Shown here: positions 1 to 5,115 of the stretch, one piece after another
How positions within the stretch are numbered: the stretch's first letter is position 1
How the letters are laid out: the number at the start of each line of letters is the position of its first letter
Made by a program: the position numbers and the translations under genes
Assembly: GCA_046263055.1 (NCBI GenBank)
Contig: JBHELO010000124.1
Location: 1 to 8,571 of the forward strand
DNA from: DATAQC01 sp046263055
GTDB lineage: Bacteria > Actinomycetota > Acidimicrobiia > Acidimicrobiales > AC-14
Reading direction: 5' to 3'
Length of the DNA: 8,571 bases
The notes under the pieces: model-generated
The model's database searches: none
What the model was told of the DNA's origin: nothing
Seen by the model: only the letters and a program-made list of their open reading frames with translations

Positions 1-47
1 CCACCCGCCACCCGGCCGCCAGCCGCCAACCGGCCCGCAGGCGGCGG

Positions 48-1898
48 TCAGCGGCGCCGGCGGGCTCGCCCGTGCCGGCGGGCGTCGGCCGCCTCCCACG
101 CCGTCCCGACCACGGCGGCGGCGGTCAGCGCCACCGAAAGGGCCCTGCGGGCTCCGCCGACCGGCCGACCTCGCCCTGGTGCCGACGGGGTCGCGGCGCC
201 CGCCGCCGGCGCCCTCGCGGTTGCCCCGCCGGCCCCCGCCGGCACGGGCGCCCCCGCCGGCCCCTTCCACCGCCGCCCGGTGGCCACCAGGGCGGCGGCG
301 GTGGCGGCCAGCAGGGCCACCGGCCACCACGACCTCGACCCGGCGGCATCGGCCGGAACGGCCCGGTGCGGCGGCCCGCTCAGCGCCGTCGGGGAGCCGG
401 GAGCGGCCGCCCCCGGTTGACCGCCGCCCCCCGCGCCCGGGGCTGCGGGCGCCGCCGGGGTCTCGTCGGGTCGCACCGTGAACAGGGTCGAGCGGAGGCC
501 GAGGCGGGCGGCGGCGGTGATGCCGTCCACCGTCGTCGTCCCTGCCGGACCGTCCACCGCCACCTCCAGGGCCCGGCCCGACGGCCCCGTCCGGGTCACC
601 CGCAGGGCGGTGGGCAGGCCGGCGTAGCCCAGGCGGGCGGCCACGTCGTCGGCGCTGAGGCGCACCGTCCACGGCCCCGGGTCGTCGGTGGCATAGGGGG
701 CCGACCGCAGGTAGGGCGTGCCCGACCCGTCGGTGCCGAACCCCTCCTCGGGGGTGGCCGAGACGCCCCCGCCGTTGGCCGAGTAGACGGTGTCGGCCAA
801 GGCTCCGCCGTAGGTCAGGACCTGGCCGGCGGTGGCCGCCACCGCCGCGTCCATGGCCCCGTACTCGGCCGTGCGGCCCAGGTAGACCTGGCAGTGGTCG
901 TCGTCGCACAAGGTGCCGCCGCCGGCCACGGCGCGCAGGGCGTACGTCCGGGCGGCGATGGCCTGGGCCCGCAGAGCGGCCGCCGGCCACCCCGGGTCCC
1001 GGATCTCGCCCATGCCCCGCAGGTAGTCCTCCACCCCCACCTGGTCGACGACGGTCATCGAGGTGCCATCGGGGGCGGCCGCCGCCTGCAGGAGCCCCCG
1101 GTAGGTGCGGTCGCGCGCTTCCACCGTGGTCGACCCGCCGGGGGCGGGGACCGCCCACAGGCTGCGGGTGGCATCGGCCGCGGGCGGCGGCGCCGGCGCC
1201 ATGGTGGTGGTCGGGGCCGGTGCGCCGGCAGGCGGGGCGACGGCCGGCGGCGCCGGCGCAACGGTGGTGGCGGTGGTCGGCGCCGTCGTGGCGGGCGGTC
1301 GGGTGGTACTCGTGGTCGTGCTGGGTGCCGTGGTGGTCGTGGTTGTGGAGGCGGCGCCCGCCGGGGGCGCCACGAAGGCGGCGAGTCCCGGGGACGGGCC
1401 GACCGGGGCGTCGGGCCCGGCCACCTGGGCCCGGTAGTGGCCGCCGGCCAGGGTGATGGACACCCGCCCGCCGGGAGGGACCGAGACCGGGAAGCCGGCC
1501 CCCGGGTGGCCGCCGGGGTCGTCGGTGACCTGCCCGCCGGCGGGGAAGGCCACCACGGTGGTCGGCCCGCCGCCGGCCAGCACCGTCACGCGGACCGTCC
1601 CGCTGGCCGTGGACGGCGTGGTGCCCGGGTAGAACTGGGAGAGGATATCGGGGGTGGAAGCCCCGGCGGCGGCCATGGTGCGGGCCCCCTCCTGGGCCAT
1701 GCCGACCCCGTGCCCGTCGCCCCGCCCGTCGATCACCACGAACGGCGCCTGAGCCCCGTCCGCCACACCCGCCCGCGCCGCCGGCCCGGGGCCGCCGGCC
1801 AGCAGGGCCAGCGCCAGGGTCAGCAGGGCGGCGCGCGCCGCGCCGACCCTGGTCACCGCTGCCGCCCCGCGCCGAGCTCGCCTCGCCGAATGACCCAC
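48..1898 (-). CDS. SpoIID/LytB-domain secreted or membrane-anchored protein
   Basis: This 616-residue protein starts at GTG and probably modifies peptidoglycan outside the membrane; SpoIID proteins are lytic transglycosylases acting on denuded glycan. Seen in order: a basic N-terminus and hydrophobic core (about 22-36) with an AxA-type cleavage site near 41-43; a GRGDGHGVGMAQ motif (58-69) followed by a DILSQFYPGT block; a Thr/Pro/Ala linker (about 184-240); and the SpoIID core (about 258-475). The core holds VEDYLRGMGEIRDP with E298 as likely catalytic acid, then ALRAQAIAARTYAL. C331 with H335-C336 matches the Cys/His-Cys pattern known to bind metal in clostridial SpoIID. A Pro/Gly/Ala tail has two hydrophobic stretches (524-541 and 585-600) and ends in an Arg cluster. 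The G.GHGVGM motif usually lies C-terminal, so the order looks permuted. It is transcribed divergently from rplU. Its role in a probable non-sporulator is unknown; it may be a cell-wall hydrolase or amidase enhancer (LytB-like). Confidence 0.85.
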   Translation of the reverse strand: MGHSARRARRGAAAVTRVGAARAALLTLALALLAGGPGPAARAGVADGAQAPFVVIDGRGDGHGVGMAQEGARTMAAAGASTPDILSQFYPGTTPSTASGTVRVTVLAGGGPTTVVAFPAGGQVTDDPGGHPGAGFPVSVPPGGRVSITLAGGHYRAQVAGPDAPVGPSPGLAAFVAPPAGAASTTTTTTAPSTTTSTTRPPATTAPTTATTVAPAPPAVAPPAGAPAPTTTMAPAPPPAADATRSLWAVPAPGGSTTVEARDRTYRGLLQAAAAPDGTSMTVVDQVGVEDYLRGMGEIRDPGWPAAALRAQAIAARTYALRAVAGGGTLCDDDHCQVYLGRTAEYGAMDAAVAATAGQVLTYGGALADTVYSANGGGVSATPEEGFGTDGSGTPYLRSAPYATDDPGPWTVRLSADDVAARLGYAGLPTALRVTRTGPSGRALEVAVDGPAGTTTVDGITAAARLGLRSTLFTVRPDETPAAPAAPGAGGGGQPGAAAPGSPTALSGPPHRAVPADAAGSRSWWPVALLAATAAALVATGRRWKGPAGAPVPAGAGGATARAPAAGAATPSAPGRGRPVGGARRALSVALTAAAVVGTAWEAADARRHGRARRRR

Positions 1899-1912
1899 CG
1901 CCGTCCACGCTA
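1899..1912 (-). promoter_or_regulatory. Candidate leaderless promoter of the SpoIID gene
   Basis: On the minus strand a TAGCGT hexamer (1907-1912) fits TANNNT and ends 8 nt before the GTG start at 1898, so transcription would begin at or next to the start codon. There is no convincing Shine-Dalgarno sequence. No clear -35 element was found. The spacing matches that at rplU and obgE. This is inference from spacing only. Confidence 0.5.
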
Positions 1913-1952
1913 GCGGTCGCCTGGGGCGTCGGATGCCGGGCCCCCGGCCGAC

Positions 1953-1966
1953 TATCCTGGCTGACC
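1953..1966 (+). promoter_or_regulatory. Candidate leaderless promoter of rplU-rpmA
   Basis: TATCCT (1953-1958) matches a TANNNT -10 element and is followed by 8 nt and then the rplU ATG, which places the expected +1 at the start codon. The bases before ATG (GGCTGACC) contain no good Shine-Dalgarno sequence. No convincing -35 element is visible. This promoter and that of the SpoIID gene share a 68-bp divergent gap. Confidence 0.55.
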
Positions 1967-2284
1967 ATGTACGCGGTGATCGCCACGGGCGGCAAGCAGT
2001 ACCGGGTGGCCGAGGGCGAGCGGCTCGACGTCGAGCGCCTGGGCACCGGGGAGGGCGAGGTCACCTTCGCCCCGTTGCTGGTGGTGGACGGGGACTCGGT
2101 CCTGACCGGGCCCGGCGGCCTGGCCGGCGCCTCGGTGACGGCCCGGGTCGTCGGCGAGTCGGCGGGGCCCAAGATCCGGGGCTTCACCTACAAGTCCAAG
2201 ACCAACAACCGCCGCCACTGGGGTCACCGCCAGCACTACGCCACCATCGAGATCACCGGCATCACCGCCGGCAGCCAGGGCTGA
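1967..2284 (+). CDS. rplU: 50S ribosomal protein L21
   Basis: This is bacterial ribosomal protein L21 (bL21), a 23S rRNA-binding protein of the large subunit. The 105-residue length is typical. It opens with MYAVIATGGKQYRV, the family signature start, and carries the conserved basic C-terminal block GPKIRGFTYKSKTNNRRHWG followed by HRQHYATIEITGI. The ATG start is fixed by this N-terminus. The gene is first of the classic rplU-rpmA pair and is followed after 12 bp by rpmA, so the two are almost certainly cotranscribed. A TATCCT hexamer 8 nt upstream and the lack of a Shine-Dalgarno sequence suggest a leaderless message. Nothing is truncated or odd. Confidence 0.97.
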   Translation: MYAVIATGGKQYRVAEGERLDVERLGTGEGEVTFAPLLVVDGDSVLTGPGGLAGASVTARVVGESAGPKIRGFTYKSKTNNRRHWGHRQHYATIEITGITAGSQG

Positions 2285-2292
2285 GGGGAGGG
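2284..2292 (+). promoter_or_regulatory. Shine-Dalgarno sequence of rpmA
   Basis: AGGGGAGGG lies over the rplU stop codon, a few bases before the rpmA GTG at 2297. It is a strong purine-rich ribosome binding site that supports the GTG start, and it contrasts with the lack of such a site before rplU and obgE. Confidence 0.75.
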
Positions 2293-2296
2293 ACAG

Positions 2297-2575
2297 GTGT
2301 CCAAGACCAAGGGTGGCGGATCCACCCGCAACGGCCGTGACTCGGCCGCCCAGCGCCTGGGCGTGAAGGTGTTCGACGGCGGCGTGGTGCAGCCCGGCAC
2401 GATCATCGTCCGCCAGCGGGGCACCCACTTCCACCCCGGCGAGCTGGTCGGGCGGGGCGGGGACGACACCCTCTTCGCCATGGCGCCCGGCACCGTCCGC
2501 TTCGGGCACCGGCGGGGCCGGCGCCTGGTGGACGTCGTGCCCCCCGCCCCCTCGGCGCCCGCCGCCACCTCGTAG
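2297..2575 (+). CDS. rpmA: 50S ribosomal protein L27
   Basis: This is bacterial ribosomal protein L27 (bL27), whose flexible N-terminus reaches the peptidyl-transferase centre. The 92 residues carry the family signature: KGGGSTRNGRDS (5-16), AQRLGVKVFDGG, then IIVRQRGTHFHPG and VGRGGDDTLFAMAPGTVRF. The start is a GTG giving MSKTKGGGS; the short end shows no sign of the N-terminal cleavage extension found in Firmicutes. The C-terminus ends in a Pro/Ala-rich stretch (PPAPSAPAATS), slightly longer than in many homologues. It lies 12 bp after rplU and 45 bp before obgE. A strong Shine-Dalgarno sequence precedes it, as expected for a downstream gene in a bicistronic message. Confidence 0.97.
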   Translation: MSKTKGGGSTRNGRDSAAQRLGVKVFDGGVVQPGTIIVRQRGTHFHPGELVGRGGDDTLFAMAPGTVRFGHRRGRRLVDVVPPAPSAPAATS

Positions 2576-2606
2576 GCTGCCGGCTGGGCACCCGCCCGGC
2601 GGGCCC

Positions 2607-2620
2607 TATCCTTCGTCGCC
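2607..2620 (+). promoter_or_regulatory. Candidate leaderless promoter of obgE-proB
   Basis: TATCCT (2607-2612) is the same hexamer as before rplU and is again followed by exactly 8 nt before the start codon, here GTG at 2621. No Shine-Dalgarno sequence is present in TCGTCGCC. This suggests that obgE has its own leaderless promoter in the 45-bp gap after rpmA, besides any read-through from rplU-rpmA. No clear -35 element is visible. Confidence 0.55.
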
Positions 2621-3967
2621 GTGGCCGGGTTCGTGGACGAGGCCTCGGTGTGCCTCACCGGCGGGGACGGCGGCGCCGGATCGGCCTCGTTCCGCCGTGA
2701 GGCCCACGTGCCCCGGGGCGGTCCCGACGGGGGCGATGGCGGCAAGGGCGGCGACGTGTGGCTGGTGGCCGACCCGGAGGTGGCGTCCCTCGCCGCCTTC
2801 GCCGACCACCCCCACCGCCGGGCGGCCAAGGGCACCCACGGCATGGGCAAGGCCCGCCACGGCACCGCCGGCGCCGCCCTGCGGGTGCCGGTGCCGGAGG
2901 GCACCGTCGTGCGCGACGTTGACGGGCGGGTGGTGGCCGACCTGGTGGCGGCGGGCGACGCGGTGCTGGCCGCCCGGGGGGGGCGGGGTGGGCGCGGCAA
3001 CGCCCGCTTCCTCTCCAACCGCCGGCGGGCGCCGGCCTTCGCCGAGCAGGGCGAGACCGGCGAGCAGCGCTGGCTGCGCCTGGAGCTGAAGCTCATGGCC
3101 GACGTGGCCCTGGTGGGCTTTCCCAACGCCGGCAAGAGCACGCTCATCTCCCGCATCTCGGCCGCCCGGCCCAAGGTCGCCGACTACCCGTTCACCACCC
3201 TCGAACCCCACCTGGGGGTGGTGCGGGTGGGCGATCGGGAGCTGGTGGTGGCCGACGTTCCCGGCCTCATCGAGGGGGCCAGCGAGGGCAAGGGCCTGGG
3301 CCACCAGTTCCTGCGCCACGTCGAGCGGGCGCGGGTCCTGGTGGTGCTCGTGGACCTGGCGCCCGCCTCGGGCGTCCGCCCCTCCCGGCAGGAGCGGACC
3401 CTGCTCGACGAGCTGGGCCGCCACCAGCCCGACCTCCTGGCGCGACCCCGCCTGGTGGTTGGGGCCAAGGCCGACGTGGCCACTGAAGCCTGGGACGGCT
3501 CCCGCATCTCGGCCGTCACCGGCGCCGGGCTGCCCGAGCTCCTGGGCCGCATGGCCGACCTGGTGGCGGAGGCACGGGCCGCCCGGCCCGCCCCCGAGGC
3601 CTACGTCGTCCACCGTCCAGAACCCGAGGGGGTGCGGGTGGAGCGGGCCGACGACGGCGCCCTGGTGGTGCACGGGGCGGCCGCCCAACGGGCGGTGGCG
3701 GTCAGCGACCTCACCGACGCCGCCGCCCTGGCCTTCGTGCACGAGCGCCTTCAGCGGGCGGGCGTGGACCGGGCCCTGGCCCGGGCCGGGGCCCGGGAGG
3801 GCGACGAGGTCCGGGTGGGCGCCTTCGCCTTCGAGTACCGCTCGGGAACCGGCGGCCTGGACGACGCCTCGGCGGCCGGCGGCCGGGGTGGTGGCCGGGC
3901 CGGCGCCCGGCGGCGCACCGCGGGTGAGCGCAAGGCGGGGGGCGGGCGACAGGGGGGCCGGCGCTGA
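2621..3967 (+). CDS. obgE: Obg family GTPase (ribosome assembly, stress control)
   Basis: Obg (CgtA) is an essential GTPase that binds the 50S subunit, acts in its late assembly and responds to ppGpp. The 448 residues have all three family domains. The Gly-rich Obg fold (1-158) starts FVDEASVCLTGGDGGAGSAS. The GTPase domain (about 159-320) has P-loop GFPNAGKS (166-173), switch I DYPFTTL (188-194), G3 DVPGLI (212-217) and G5 SAV (297-299). The C-terminal OCT domain (about 328-408) ends in VGAFAFEY. A Gly/Arg-rich basic tail (410-448) follows; such tails vary between species and may contact rRNA. One oddity is that G4 reads GAKAD (281-285), so the usual NKxD Asn is Ala282. The GTG start gives the standard N-terminus. 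The stop lies 5 nt before the nearest proB start, indicating cotranscription. An 8-G run (2976-2983) occurs inside the gene. Confidence 0.97.
   Translation: MAGFVDEASVCLTGGDGGAGSASFRREAHVPRGGPDGGDGGKGGDVWLVADPEVASLAAFADHPHRRAAKGTHGMGKARHGTAGAALRVPVPEGTVVRDVDGRVVADLVAAGDAVLAARGGRGGRGNARFLSNRRRAPAFAEQGETGEQRWLRLELKLMADVALVGFPNAGKSTLISRISAARPKVADYPFTTLEPHLGVVRVGDRELVVADVPGLIEGASEGKGLGHQFLRHVERARVLVVLVDLAPASGVRPSRQERTLLDELGRHQPDLLARPRLVVGAKADVATEAWDGSRISAVTGAGLPELLGRMADLVAEARAARPAPEAYVVHRPEPEGVRVERADDGALVVHGAAAQRAVAVSDLTDAAALAFVHERLQRAGVDRALARAGAREGDEVRVGAFAFEYRSGTGGLDDASAAGGRGGGRAGARRRTAGERKAGGGRQGGRR
3951..3957 (+). promoter_or_regulatory. Purine-rich ribosome binding site ahead of proB
   Basis: AGGGGGG within the last obgE codons is the only good Shine-Dalgarno candidate for proB. 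It is 15 nt from the GTG at 3973, but 6 nt from an in-frame CTG (3964) and 9 nt from an in-frame ATC (3967). The spacing therefore favours a start upstream of GTG. It also couples proB translation to the end of obgE. Confidence 0.45.
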
Positions 3968-3972
3968 TCGTC

Positions 3973-5058
3973 GTGGCCAAGGTCGGCACCTCGTCGATCA
4001 CCGACGCCCGGGGCGAGGTGGCGAGGGATGCCGTCGACAAGCTGTGTGCCGACGTGGCCGGCCTCCGGGGTCAGGGCCACCGGGTCGTGATTGTCACCTC
4101 GGGGGCCATCGCCGCCGGTCTGCCCGCCCTGGGCCTGGGCGGCGCCCGCCCGACCGACGTGGCCACCCTCCAGGCGGTGTCGGCGGTGGGCCAGAGCCGG
4201 CTCATGCGGGTGTACGACGACCTGCTGGGCGGCCGGGGCCTGGTGGGAGGCCAGGTGCTGCTCGCCCCGCTGGACTTCGTCCACCGGTCCCAGTACCTGC
4301 ACGCTCGCGGCACCCTCACCCGCCTGCTCGACCTGGGCGTGGTCCCTGTGGTCAACGAGAACGACGCGGTGGCCGACGACGAGATCCGCTTCGGTGACAA
4401 CGACCGCCTGGCCGCCCTGGTGGCCAACCTGGTGTCGGCCGACGTACTGGTGCTGCTCACCGACGCCCCCGGCCTGCTCGACCGCGACCCCCGGATCCAC
4501 GAGGACGCCTCGCTGATCGAGGAGATCGTGGAGGTGGACCACGAGCTCGAGGTCCTGGCCGGAGGCCCGGGGTCCGAGCGGGGGAGCGGCGGCATGGCGT
4601 CCAAGCTGGCGGCGGCCAAGATGGCGGCCTGGTCGGGCGTGCGCACCGTCATCGCCGCCGCCGGCCGCCCGGCGGTGCTCGACGGGGCGGTCAACGGGAC
4701 GGCCGGCGTCGGCACCGTCGTCCATCCCCGGAGCCGCCGGCTGCCGGCCCGCAAGCTGTGGATCGCCTTCGCGGTGGGGGCGTCGGGCACGGTGGTGGTG
4801 GACGACGGGGCCCGCCGGGCCCTGGTCGACCGCCGCTCGTCGCTGTTGCCGGCCGGCGTCGTGGGCGTGTCGGGAGCGTTCGACGCCGGCGACGCGGTGG
4901 AGATCGCCGGGGCCGACGGGCGGGTGTTCGCCAAAGGCCTGGCCGGGGTGGGCGCCGACCTCCTCCGCCAGGTGGCCGGCCGGCGCACCGGCGACCTCCC
5001 CGAGGGCGCCCCCCACGAGGTGGTTCACCGCGACGACCTGGTGACGCTTCCCGGCTGA
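3973..5058 (+). CDS. proB: Glutamate 5-kinase
   Basis: ProB phosphorylates L-glutamate with ATP, the first and normally proline-inhibited step of proline synthesis, in the cytoplasm. The 361 residues hold an N-terminal amino-acid-kinase domain (1 to about 255): KVGTSSIT (3-10), VTSGAIAAG (41-49), NENDAV (128-133), FGDNDRLAALVA (140-151), LLTDAPGLLDRDP (161-173) and GSGGMASKLAAAKMA (204-218). A C-terminal PUA domain (about 260-340) follows, opening RKLWIAF and including SLLPAGVVGVSGAF and GDAVEI. The gene ends with EVVHRDDLV, as is usual in full-length ProB. The coordinates use the first GTG. Homologues have a hydrophobic strand just before KVGT, and here in-frame codons upstream add L-I-V, so the true start may be CTG 3964 or ATC 3967. 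A TGA at 3925 blocks any longer start. It is cotranscribed with obgE; proA does not follow. Confidence 0.95.
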   Translation: MAKVGTSSITDARGEVARDAVDKLCADVAGLRGQGHRVVIVTSGAIAAGLPALGLGGARPTDVATLQAVSAVGQSRLMRVYDDLLGGRGLVGGQVLLAPLDFVHRSQYLHARGTLTRLLDLGVVPVVNENDAVADDEIRFGDNDRLAALVANLVSADVLVLLTDAPGLLDRDPRIHEDASLIEEIVEVDHELEVLAGGPGSERGSGGMASKLAAAKMAAWSGVRTVIAAAGRPAVLDGAVNGTAGVGTVVHPRSRRLPARKLWIAFAVGASGTVVVDDGARRALVDRRSSLLPAGVVGVSGAFDAGDAVEIAGADGRVFAKGLAGVGADLLRQVAGRRTGDLPEGAPHEVVHRDDLVTLPG

Positions 5059-5061
5059 CGC

Positions 5062-5104
5062 CGGATCGTCAGGAATCGTCAGCCGACCGTCAGCCGGTCG
5101 GCAG
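5062..5104. promoter_or_regulatory. Helically phased direct repeats, candidate operator
   Basis: The 57-bp gap between proB and the next gene holds CGTCAG at 5067, 5077 and 5088 and a variant CGGCAG at 5099, so the spacings are 10, 11 and 11 bp. The extended units resemble (A)TCGTCAG. Repeats one helical turn apart are typical of sites for OmpR/PhoP-family response regulators. The regulator is unknown and the assignment is inference. Confidence 0.5.
5082..5102 (+). terminator. Perfect 7-bp hairpin after proB
   Basis: GCCGACC (5082-5088) and GGTCGGC (5096-5102) are perfect inverted repeats around a 7-nt loop. The hairpin could end the obgE-proB message, but there is no T-run after it. It overlaps the CGTCAG direct repeats, so it may instead be part of an operator for the downstream gene. 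Confidence 0.3.
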
Positions 5105-5115
5105 GACCGGGCGAG

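Noticed and set aside
1..47. GC-rich inverted repeats after the SpoIID stop, possible terminator
   Set aside because: Only 5-6 bp arms separated by variable loops can be formed, and the window edge cuts off the context.
1197..1349. Possible simple-sequence repeat or CRISPR-like array in the GGT/CGT-rich stretch
   Set aside because: It encodes the Thr/Pro linker of the SpoIID protein. The units are irregular and there are no spacers, so it is ordinary low-complexity coding DNA.
72..1913. A 613-codon plus-strand open frame opposite the SpoIID gene
   Set aside because: It is Arg/Gly-rich low-complexity sequence with no recognisable motif. The minus-strand frame has a signal peptide and the SpoIID core.
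2576..2606. Terminator between rpmA and obgE (CCCGCC-C-GGCGGG)
   Set aside because: The inverted repeat leaves almost no loop and has no T-run. It is short enough to occur by chance at this GC content.
2606..3742. Long minus-strand frames opposite obgE
   Set aside because: They are His/Gly/Ala-rich shadows of obgE, which is a complete and unmistakable three-domain protein.
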